64,000 bases of DNA from Pseudoflavonifractor sp. AF19-9AC (GTDB lineage: Bacteria > Bacillota > Clostridia > Oscillospirales > Oscillospiraceae), in contig NZ_QUGI01000002.1 of assembly GCF_003478995.1 (NCBI RefSeq), positions 90,276 through 154,275 on the forward strand, given 5' to 3'. The translations under genes were made by a program, and so were the position numbers. Below, piece by piece: positions 25,508-32,477 of this stretch. Below the pieces are notes generated by a model. That model was given only the letters and a program-made list of their open reading frames with translations, ran no database searches and was not told where the DNA came from. Each line of letters opens with the position of its first letter. Position 1 is the first letter of the stretch.

Positions 25508-27139
25508 TCAGTCGTTGGTGCCCACGTCCGGGTGGACCTCACAAATCAGCAGGCAGCAGCCCTTGGCATCCAGGAACTGGTCCAGGGTCTCGTCCAGTTT
25601 ATCCTCGTCGTTCACCGTCAGGCTGGAAATGCCGTAGGCGGCGGCAATGGTCTCAAAGTCCGGGGAGCCGTCCAGCGCCACGCCGAAGGGGCCGTGGTAG
25701 GGGCCGTGGCTCTGAATCTGATGGACCAGGCCCAGAGTGTGGTTGCGGAAGAGGACGATTTTAATGTCCAGGTCCTCGGTCTTAATGGCGGAGAGCTCGT
25801 TCATGGCCATCTGGAAGGAGCCGTCTCCGCACACCACCACAGTCTGCCGGCTCCGGTCGGCAATCTTGGCACCGATGGAGGCGGGCAGAGCGTAGCCCAT
25901 GGTACCCAAGCCGCCGCTGGTGAGCAGCCGCCCCTGCTTCTGGGGCAGGTACTTGCAGGCAAAGATCTGGTTCTGGCCCACGTCCACGCACACCACTGCG
26001 TCCTCGCTGAGCTTCCGGCCCAGCTTCCGCAGCACGGTTCCGGGAAATACGTAGCCCTCCCGGCGGGGGAACTGGCGGCTCAGTTCCGCCTTACGGTAGT
26101 CCTTCAGCCGCTCCAGCCAGGCGGTGGAGTCGGTCACCGGTGCCTGCCGGTCCAGCAGCTGCCGCAAAATTACCTTCACATCCCCCACCAGGGGGATGGC
26201 GGCCTGCATGTTCTTGCCAATCTCCGCCGGATCCACGTCAATGTGGATGGTGGCCATCCGGCGCTGAATCTCCCCCGGGTCCACCATGGCCCGGTCGGCC
26301 GCCCGGGTACCCACCATAATGAGGAGGTCCGCCTTGGCCAGAGCCTGATTGGCACAGTGGTTGCCGTGGGCGCCGATCATCCCCATGTTCAGGGGGTGGT
26401 CGGTGGGCAGCAGGCCCAGGCCCATCATGGTCTTTACTACAGGGATGGCACAGCCCTCCGCCAGTTCCAGCAGCTCGTCCCGGGCGTTGGCCAGCCACAC
26501 GCCGCCGCCGGCACAGATGAGTGGCTGCTTGGACCGGGCGATGGCCTCCACCACCCGCTTGATCTGCAGTTCGTTGCCCTTGACGCTGGGCTTATAGCCC
26601 CGGATGTTCACCTGTTCGGGGTAGACAAAGGGCCCCTTCAGCTGCTGCTCCTGCACGTCAATGGGAATGTCGATGAGAACGGGACCGGGCCGGCCGGTGG
26701 AGGCGATGTGGAAGGCCTCCTTCACCACCTGAGGGATGAGGTTGGCATCCTTCACCAGGTAGCTGTGCTTGGAGAAGGGAGCCACCGCGCCCGTGATGTC
26801 CACCTCCTGGAAAATGTCCCGGCCCAGCAGGTGGCTGGGCACCTGGCCGGTGATGGCCACCATGGGAATGGAGTCCATGTAAGCGGTGGCAATGCCGGTA
26901 ATCAGGTTGGTGGCTCCCGGGCCGGAGGTCACCATGCACACGCCCACCTTACCGGAAATCCGGGCGTAGCCGGAGGCCATATGTCCCGCGTTCTGCTCCG
27001 TGCGCACCAGGGTGTACGCAATCTCAGGATGCTCCTTCAGAGCGTCCGCCGCCGGGCAGATGGTAGCGCCGGCGTAGCCGAAAATGTGGTCTACCTGTTC
27101 CTGTAATAAGCTCTCAATTAACGCCTGCGCTCCGTTCAT
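25508..27139 (-). CDS. ilvB: Acetolactate synthase large (catalytic) subunit, copy 1
   Basis: The 543-residue TPP-dependent enzyme shows FGYAGATICPAADAL, the catalytic Glu in RTEQNAGHMASGYAR, SGPGATNLITGIATAYMDS, and the TPP motif GDGSFQMAMNELSAI followed by IVLFRN. It is somewhat shorter than copy 2 and has an Ala in the position where copy 2 has Pro (GYAGA against GYPGG), so the two may differ in substrate preference or regulation. The ATG follows GGAGGTGACG. First gene of the operon, directly behind a T-box leader. Confidence 0.95.
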   Translation of the reverse strand: MNGAQALIESLLQEQVDHIFGYAGATICPAADALKEHPEIAYTLVRTEQNAGHMASGYARISGKVGVCMVTSGPGATNLITGIATAYMDSIPMVAITGQVPSHLLGRDIFQEVDITGAVAPFSKHSYLVKDANLIPQVVKEAFHIASTGRPGPVLIDIPIDVQEQQLKGPFVYPEQVNIRGYKPSVKGNELQIKRVVEAIARSKQPLICAGGGVWLANARDELLELAEGCAIPVVKTMMGLGLLPTDHPLNMGMIGAHGNHCANQALAKADLLIMVGTRAADRAMVDPGEIQRRMATIHIDVDPAEIGKNMQAAIPLVGDVKVILRQLLDRQAPVTDSTAWLERLKDYRKAELSRQFPRREGYVFPGTVLRKLGRKLSEDAVVCVDVGQNQIFACKYLPQKQGRLLTSGGLGTMGYALPASIGAKIADRSRQTVVVCGDGSFQMAMNELSAIKTEDLDIKIVLFRNHTLGLVHQIQSHGPYHGPFGVALDGSPDFETIAAAYGISSLTVNDEDKLDETLDQFLDAKGCCLLICEVHPDVGTND

Positions 27140-27179
27140 GGAACGTCACCTCCAATTGGTCTCTGGTCCGGGAAAAGCA

Positions 27180-27218
27180 AAAACGGCCCCGTCCTATCCT
27201 TCCGATAGGACGAAGCCG
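27180..27218 (-). terminator. Regulated terminator of the T-box leader
   Basis: On the minus strand CGGC-TT-CGTCCTATC pairs with GATAGGACG-GG-GCCG (27184-27218), followed by GTTTTTG. It competes with the antiterminator formed by the T-box sequence. Confidence 0.85.
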
Positions 27219-27441
27219 AAACTCCGTGGTACCACCTAAATTCACAGCGCTTCCTGCGCCGCGCACTCATTGCCCCTGTAACGGAGGGTATCCGTTCCCG
27301 CCTACTGGGGCATCCGCCGGTTCAGTGGGACTGCTCACGGGTGAGGTTCGGTGATAGCCCTTCAGAGGAGCTTACACCAGCCGCTCCCTCTCTGTGCATC
27401 CAGGCATGCTTACTATCCCGCTCATCGCTTTTTGATGATTG
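27180..27441 (-). promoter_or_regulatory. T-box riboswitch leader of the ilv operon (probable leucine specifier CUC)
   Basis: The minus-strand leader contains the diagnostic T-box AGGTGGTACCACGG (27224-27237), which pairs with the acceptor end of an uncharged tRNA. An intrinsic terminator follows it. The 5' part has stem I landmarks (ATAGTAAGCATGCC, CAGAGAGGGAGCGGC). Opposite the AGTA-type bulge lies GAACCTCACC; the CTC at 27343-27345 followed by A is the best specifier candidate and would read tRNA-Leu. Low leucine charging would then open transcription of both synthases and ilvC. The specifier call is inference, the T-box itself is clear. Confidence 0.88.
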
Positions 27442-27447
27442 TCCTAT

Positions 27448-27476
27448 ATCATACCCGATTCATTTTCGTTTGTCAA
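27448..27476 (-). promoter_or_regulatory. Promoter of the ilv operon
   Basis: Consensus TTGACA (27471-27476), 17 bases, TATGAT (27448-27453) on the minus strand. Confidence 0.9.
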
Positions 27477-27479
27477 TTC

Positions 27480-27868
27480 CTTTTGCCGGATTTTTCTTTG
27501 CTCCATTAAATTGAAAAATAGCTGAATTTTTCTCTTTTCCCCGCTAAGGGTTTTAGAGGGTCTGACGGGACCATGTCTACCAAATGTCTACCAAAAAAGG
27601 CGCGGAACCTTTGTGTCCCAAGGGTTCCGCGTTTTTCCATTTTCTGGGTGTCTACCAAATGTCTACCAAGGTAACTTTTTTACGGTAAAAGCGGCTGTTT
27701 TGCTGTTTTTCATTTGATTTTTCACACAAAAATTGGAATGCAAGGGGCGTTATACCGGCCTAATCGTCTTAAAAAGTTCCCAAAACCTCAAATTTTGGGG
27801 AAAATCCCCGAAAAACGATCCAAAAAGATGAAATCTCGGAGGATCAAAATTTAGAAGGAGGAATTCCA
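27480..27868. other. Intergenic region with a repeat-flanked orphan terminator
   Basis: The ~390 bases upstream of the SLH gene contain two identical repeats (27574-27594, 27649-27669), a terminator hairpin between them (27601-27636), a GGGGAAAATCCCC hairpin near 27800 and no supported gene. No convincing sigma-A promoter for the SLH gene was recognised. Confidence 0.5.
27574..27669. repeat. Duplicated 21-bp repeat flanking an orphan terminator
   Basis: The unit TGTCTACCAAA is tandemly doubled into a 21-base block at 27574-27594, and the same block recurs exactly at 27649-27669, 75 bp start to start. Between them CGCGGAACC (27601-27609) pairs with GGTTCCGCG (27623-27631) followed by T5, an intrinsic terminator with no gene in front of it on the plus strand. 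The arrangement resembles the 3' scar of an integrated element or an attachment site. Confidence 0.6.
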
Positions 27869-30712
27869 ATGAGAAACCTGAAGCGGGCTCTCAGCCTGGC
27901 TCTGGCTTCCGTCATGCTCCTGGGCATGATGGTGGTCGGTACCGGCGCCGTGAGCTACACTGACCAGGACAGCGTTTCCAACAAGGAAGCGGTTGAAGTT
28001 CTTGCTGCTGCTGGTATTATGACCGGCGACGACAAGGGTAATTTTAACCCCGACCAGATTGTGACTCGCGCTGAAATGGCCGTTATCATCTGCAACATGC
28101 TGTACGGCAACAAGCTGAATGTCAGCCAGTTTGCTAATGCCAACGTCTTCACCGACGTGCCCACCTGGGCTCAGGGCTTCGTGAACCTGGCCGCTTCTCT
28201 GGGCATCGTGGCCGGTGTGGGCGACGGTAAGTACGCTCCCAACGAGCCTGTTACCACTGCTCAGGCCACCCTGATGCTGACCAAAGCTCTGGGCTATTTC
28301 CAGGATGCTGCTGAGTTCGGCAATGACTGGGCTCTGGCCGCTATCACCAGAGGCACTCAGCTGGGTCTGTTTGGCGACATGAAGCTGGCCACCCATGAGG
28401 GTCTGACCCGCGACAACGTGGCTCAGCTGACCTTCAACGCCATCACCAAGACCACTCCCGTTAAGTACAACGAGAGTTTCAAGGTCTACTACACCACCAA
28501 CTGGGTGAGCGGCGTGGCTGACATCGACGAGAATGAGATTGGCGATGCTACCAGCGCTGACTACCAGGCCACCATCGCCTACAAGATCTTTGATCTGACC
28601 ACCTCCGCTGACAGCGAGAGCTTCGGCCGTCCTGGCGCCTACACCTGGTGCATCGGCAACAAGTCTGTCACCAGCGTGTTCAGCGCTGATGCCGACCTGG
28701 CGGCCACCTACACCGCCAAGATGACCTACGGCGACCTGTACACCACCCTGGGCAAGACCGTCGTGGACAACATCCGCGATGTAGATGTCTTTGTGGATGG
28801 CAGACCCGTTGTTGTGACCAACAGCACTCACAACGGTTTTACCACTGGTTCCTTTAACGTTTCCAACATTATTCGCAACAGCAAGACCGCTTTTGGCTAT
28901 GACGCCAATGCGACCACTTGGGTTGCCGACGACACCACTCCCACCGGAAACGGCGTTGTGACCGAGGTCTATGTTCAGTACGACGAGACTTCTCAGAAGT
29001 ACGACCTGACCTTCGCTATCATCAACACCTATGTGGCTCAGGCTGCCAGCGACTACGACGCCAAGGACCAGGATCTGGTCATCACTGCCAAGACCGGCAG
29101 CTACCTGACCACTCTGAAGTCTGAGGATGTGGAGGGCCTGGAGTCCATCAAGGAAGACGACATCCTGATGGTCACTGCCTCCTGGAACGGTTCCAACTAT
29201 GTTGTTCAGACCGTTAAGGCTCCCAAGCTGATTAGCGATCAGTCCGTGACTGCCTACACCGCCGGTAAGGATGTCACCTTCGGCGGCACCACCTATAAGT
29301 ACAACCTGATCAGCGAAAGCAATGCTTCTGCCTCCGGTGCCAACACCACCTATGATGTCATTAACAACGGCACCTATGACTTCTATGTGGACGACAACGG
29401 CTACGTCCTGTATGTCACCGACTACGCCGGCGTGAGCAACTACGTCTACATTGCTGATCGCGTGGCTGATGGCAACAATGTCGTGGGCAACTACGTCACC
29501 GCCAAGGCCGTCTTCACCAACGGCACTTCCACCAACATCCGTATCGACAAGGTAGGCACTGCTGATGCCACCACTGGCAACGTGACTGCCGGTACCTGGT
29601 ACACCTACAGCCTGAACAGTGACAGCAACTATGAGCTGAAGGCCCTGACCGCCGCTTCCGGCGCTGGCCAGGATGACAAGACCGTGGCTCTGACCGGTAA
29701 CTTCTCTTCTGCCAACGCCAAGCTGGACACCAACGGCTACGCCATTGCCAACAGCAGCACTGTCTTTGTGATTTACAACAGCACCACCAAGACTTACACC
29801 GTGTACACCGGCATTGCCAACCTGCCCACCGTGTCCAGCGCCACCGGCTCTGCCACTGTGGAAAAGGGATATGCCACCTATGTGTATCTGACCGCCACTG
29901 CCAACAATATTTCTGCCAGCAGCGACGTGAAGACCGCTTACGTCCTGAAGACCTCCTATGCTCAGGGCTATGACTCCAGCGCTAAGAAGACCACCTACAC
30001 TTATGATGCCATCGTGGACGGCCAGATCACCAAGCTGACCGTTACCTCCACTCTGGCCAATGTGGGTCTCTACTACTGGAGCGCCACCAGCGACGGCTAT
30101 CCCTCCGGTCTGGTGCAGGTCAATGATGACATCGCCAACGAGTATGTGGTGCAGACTGTCAACAACCAGGCTGTCAGCTACAGTGACGGCACCTTGGTTG
30201 TGGGCGGCCAGTACTATGTGATGAAGGACGGCGTCAAGGTCTTTACCATTGATACTGACGGCACCGCCGAGGAGACCACTCTGTCCTCTGTGGCCAACGA
30301 CGGCAACTTCACCGGCTACATCACCTTGGTTGACGCCTCCAAGACCGATTCCAGCAAGGTGGCTGTGTACTTCCAGAAGGCCGCTTCTGTTGCCGCCCCC
30401 AGCGCCGCTGTGATCGCTACTCAGCCCACCGCCAGTAGCAATCCCTCCGCCAACACCCCCGTTACTCTGACGGTTGCTGCTACCCCGGTTTCCGGTGTGG
30501 TCTTTACCTATCAGTGGTACAAGGATACTGATAGCAGCGGCAATGACGGCTCTGCTGTCTCCGGCGCTACTTCTGCCAGCTACACTGTCCCCGGACAGAC
30601 AGGCACCACTGAGTATTACTACTGTGTAGTTACCGCTCACAGCGCTTACGACTTCAGCGTAACCGCCAGCGGCACCAACTCCAACTACGCCACTATTACT
30701 TGGGGAGCATAA
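27869..30712 (+). CDS. SLH-domain surface (S-layer-like) protein
   Basis: The 947-residue secreted protein has a signal peptide (RALSLALASVMLLGMMVVGTGA) and then two to three S-layer homology repeats within residues ~30-200 (AAGIMTGDDKGNFNPDQIVTRAEMAVII; FTDVPTWAQGFVNLAASLGIVAGVGDGKYAPNEPVTTAQATLML in order), which anchor proteins to secondary cell-wall polymer. The middle ~600 residues are Thr/Ser/Tyr/Asn-rich beta-type sequence without a recognised catalytic site. The last ~100 residues form an Ig-like domain (TYQWYKDTDSSGN to TEYYYCVVTA). AAGGAGGAATT precedes the ATG. Codon use is very regular, as expected for an abundant surface protein. A major S-layer subunit is plausible but not proven. 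Confidence 0.9.
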   Translation: MRNLKRALSLALASVMLLGMMVVGTGAVSYTDQDSVSNKEAVEVLAAAGIMTGDDKGNFNPDQIVTRAEMAVIICNMLYGNKLNVSQFANANVFTDVPTWAQGFVNLAASLGIVAGVGDGKYAPNEPVTTAQATLMLTKALGYFQDAAEFGNDWALAAITRGTQLGLFGDMKLATHEGLTRDNVAQLTFNAITKTTPVKYNESFKVYYTTNWVSGVADIDENEIGDATSADYQATIAYKIFDLTTSADSESFGRPGAYTWCIGNKSVTSVFSADADLAATYTAKMTYGDLYTTLGKTVVDNIRDVDVFVDGRPVVVTNSTHNGFTTGSFNVSNIIRNSKTAFGYDANATTWVADDTTPTGNGVVTEVYVQYDETSQKYDLTFAIINTYVAQAASDYDAKDQDLVITAKTGSYLTTLKSEDVEGLESIKEDDILMVTASWNGSNYVVQTVKAPKLISDQSVTAYTAGKDVTFGGTTYKYNLISESNASASGANTTYDVINNGTYDFYVDDNGYVLYVTDYAGVSNYVYIADRVADGNNVVGNYVTAKAVFTNGTSTNIRIDKVGTADATTGNVTAGTWYTYSLNSDSNYELKALTAASGAGQDDKTVALTGNFSSANAKLDTNGYAIANSSTVFVIYNSTTKTYTVYTGIANLPTVSSATGSATVEKGYATYVYLTATANNISASSDVKTAYVLKTSYAQGYDSSAKKTTYTYDAIVDGQITKLTVTSTLANVGLYYWSATSDGYPSGLVQVNDDIANEYVVQTVNNQAVSYSDGTLVVGGQYYVMKDGVKVFTIDTDGTAEETTLSSVANDGNFTGYITLVDASKTDSSKVAVYFQKAASVAAPSAAVIATQPTASSNPSANTPVTLTVAATPVSGVVFTYQWYKDTDSSGNDGSAVSGATSASYTVPGQTGTTEYYYCVVTAHSAYDFSVTASGTNSNYATITWGA

Positions 30713-30737
30713 TTTAATCGCCGCATCAAATCACGAA

Positions 30738-30769
30738 AAACCGCCTCGGGGGATCCCGAGGCGGTTTCC
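30738..30769. terminator. Bidirectional terminator after the SLH gene
   Basis: AAACCGCCTCGGG (30738-30750) pairs perfectly with CCCGAGGCGGTTT (30755-30767). It also lies directly after the convergent phage-tail-like gene. Confidence 0.85.
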
Positions 30770-31219
30770 TTACTTTATAGCAAAATAATGATATACCACA
30801 CCGGAAACGTTGGTCAAAATATGAACGGAGGTATCAGGGGTGTCCCGATACACGTTAAACCCACTGGAGTAAATGGATAAAACAGTCTTTCCTCCCACCA
30901 CTAACGAAGAGCCATCCACAGCCAACCCTCCGTAGTGCCACTCATAGGCGGTGTTGGTGATATCCTTAGTGGTTCCGTCGTTCTTGCACACATAAACCGC
31001 TTTTGGTCGAAACCCCAGGGAAATAGTACGGCTTGATGCTCCATTGCCTGTATAACTTCCTACCACAAGTTCTGCTTTTAGTGCAACTTCTGCTTTTGTG
31101 GACATCTTTCCCAAAGCCTCATCAATTTTTGCGTTGTCCTCATTGAACTCCGTGCAGATTACTTGATCCTCTGCCGCCCATTGATTGAGTCCAAAATTCG
31201 CTGTCTGTCCGCTTGCCAT
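30770..31219 (-). CDS. Orphan phage tail-fibre/receptor-binding-like protein
   Basis: The 149-residue product begins ASGQTANFGLNQWAAEDQV and EFNEDNAKIDEALG, a pattern I associate with N termini of Firmicutes phage tail proteins. It then has a compact beta-rich part (GSYTGNGASSRTISLGFRPKAVYVCKNDG) like tail-fibre tips. No other phage genes are nearby. AAAGGAGG precedes the ATG. It may be a prophage remnant or a domesticated surface/adhesion module; it converges on the SLH gene and shares a terminator. Confidence 0.65.
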   Translation of the reverse strand: MASGQTANFGLNQWAAEDQVICTEFNEDNAKIDEALGKMSTKAEVALKAELVVGSYTGNGASSRTISLGFRPKAVYVCKNDGTTKDITNTAYEWHYGGLAVDGSSLVVGGKTVLSIYSSGFNVYRDTPDTSVHILTNVSGVVYHYFAIK

Positions 31220-31276
31220 AAAATTTCCTCCTTTGTATGTTTACAGATTACCTCTCCATGAGAATCTCCCACGAGC

Positions 31277-31345
31277 AAAGAGGCGAAGCGCAGCTTCGCA
31301 GAAAGTTCTTTGCCAAGCTTTCTTTCAAGAAAGCTTGCAAGAAAG
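31277..31345 (-). repeat. Dispersed double-hairpin repeat, copy A
   Basis: On the minus strand a 22-base palindrome (AAGCTTTCTT-TC-AAGAAAGCTT, 31315-31336) is followed by GGCAAAGAACTT and a second hairpin (GCGAAGC/GCTTCGC, 31282-31299). The same order of palindrome, CAAA(A)AGAACTT linker and second hairpin occurs at 40462-40520, although the stem sequences differ. Confidence 0.65.
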
Positions 31346-31481
31346 CGCGGCCTTTGTAACTGGCGGGCAGTTGCACAAAATCGTACATCCACATACATTT
31401 TCTGGAAATTATCTGGCACTATGCCCTCGCGGCCCTCTTTACCCCGCTCCGGGCAAACCGCTGGCAAACCCTGTTCCGCCG

Positions 31482-31490
31482 TGCTATAAT
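31482..31490 (+). promoter_or_regulatory. Extended -10 promoter of the aldo/keto reductase
   Basis: TGCTATAAT is a consensus extended -10; only a poor -35 (TGGCAA at 31462) is present. Confidence 0.6.
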
Positions 31491-31542
31491 AAGGCAAACA
31501 TCAGGTGGCGGACCCCGGTCTGCCCGGAAAGGAGCGCTCCAC

Positions 31543-32394
31543 ATGCAGCAGCATACATTCCAACTGCAAAACGGCCTCCGGGTCCCGGCCCTCATTTTCG
31601 GGACCTACAAAACGGCGGAGGAACAAAACGAGGATGTCCTCCTCACCGCCATTGAGGCCGGCTACCGGGCCTTTGACACGGCCTCCTTTTACGGCACCGA
31701 GTCCTACCTGGGCTCCGCCATCCGGAAAAGCGGTCTGGCCCGGGAGGAGGTTTTCATCACCTCCAAGCTTTGGAAGACAGAGATGGGCTATGAGGGCGCC
31801 ATGGCCGCCGCCCGCCGGAGCCTGGAGGCGCTGCAAACCGACTATCTGGACCTCTACCTCATCCACTGGCCCCTGCCCGACCCGGACTACGCCGACTGGA
31901 AGGCCCTGGACCTGGAGACCTGGCAGGCCCTGGAGGAGCTCTACGACCAGGGCGTGGTGAAGGCCATCGGTGTGAGCAACTTCCACCCCCACCACATCGA
32001 AAACCTCCTGGCACACGGCCGGATTGCCCCCATGGTGGACCAGATGGAGTACCACCCCGGGCACGCCCAGGAGGCCGCGGTGGCCTACTGTCAGGCCCGG
32101 AACATCCTGGTCCAGGCCTGGAGCCCCCTGGGGAAGCGCCGGGTGCTGGGGGACCCGCTGGTCTGCGCACTGGCGGAGAAATACGGGGTGTCCCCCGCCC
32201 AGATCTGCCTGAAATTCGCCCTGCAGCGAGGGATCGTCCCCCTGCCCAAGGCCTCCTCCCTGGAGCGGATGCGCCAGAACCGGGACCTCTTCTCCTTTGA
32301 GCTGGAGGAGGAGGACCTCTACCGTCTGACCTGCATGCCCCCGGTGGGCTGGTCGGGGGAGCACCCGGACCGCCCCCGGGTGCGGCTGACCTGA
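31543..32394 (+). CDS. Aldo/keto reductase
   Basis: The 283-residue (alpha/beta)8 NAD(P)H-dependent oxidoreductase has the full catalytic tetrad Asp45, Tyr50 (AFDTASFYG), Lys75 (TSKLW) and His108 (LIHWP). The cofactor loop is IPLPKAS-like (VPLPKASSLERMRQN). Typical of the YvgN/2,5-diketogluconate reductase group, which reduces small aldehydes and ketones. AAGGAGCG precedes the ATG. Monocistronic, with its own promoter and a shared bidirectional terminator. Confidence 0.93.
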   Translation: MQQHTFQLQNGLRVPALIFGTYKTAEEQNEDVLLTAIEAGYRAFDTASFYGTESYLGSAIRKSGLAREEVFITSKLWKTEMGYEGAMAAARRSLEALQTDYLDLYLIHWPLPDPDYADWKALDLETWQALEELYDQGVVKAIGVSNFHPHHIENLLAHGRIAPMVDQMEYHPGHAQEAAVAYCQARNILVQAWSPLGKRRVLGDPLVCALAEKYGVSPAQICLKFALQRGIVPLPKASSLERMRQNRDLFSFELEEEDLYRLTCMPPVGWSGEHPDRPRVRLT

Positions 32395-32426
32395 GTCAGG
32401 TCCTTTTTGAATCGACCCCAAACAAA

Positions 32427-32464
32427 AAACGGGAGGCACACTCTTTTGAGTGTGCCTCCCGTTT
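32427..32464. terminator. Bidirectional terminator between reductase and RND operon
   Basis: A 17-base arm (32427-32443, starting AAACGGGAGG) pairs perfectly with 32448-32464; A and T runs on either side serve both convergent units. Confidence 0.9.
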
Positions 32465-32477
32465 CACGTTGGGTGAC

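Larger units (their letters stand above)
31220..31542. other. Intergenic region with a dispersed repeat element
   Basis: The ~320 bases between the phage-tail-like gene and the aldo/keto reductase hold the double-hairpin repeat (31277-31345) and the reductase promoter (31482-31490). Nothing else was recognised. Confidence 0.55.

Noticed and set aside
27574..27669. CRISPR array from the repeated TGTCTACCAA units
   Set aside because: Only two blocks, the intervening segment is a terminator, and no cas genes are present.
27851..30640. A 929-codon minus-strand frame opposite the SLH protein
   Set aside because: Gly/Val/His/Ser-rich antisense of regular codons; the plus-strand product has signal peptide, SLH and Ig-like domains.
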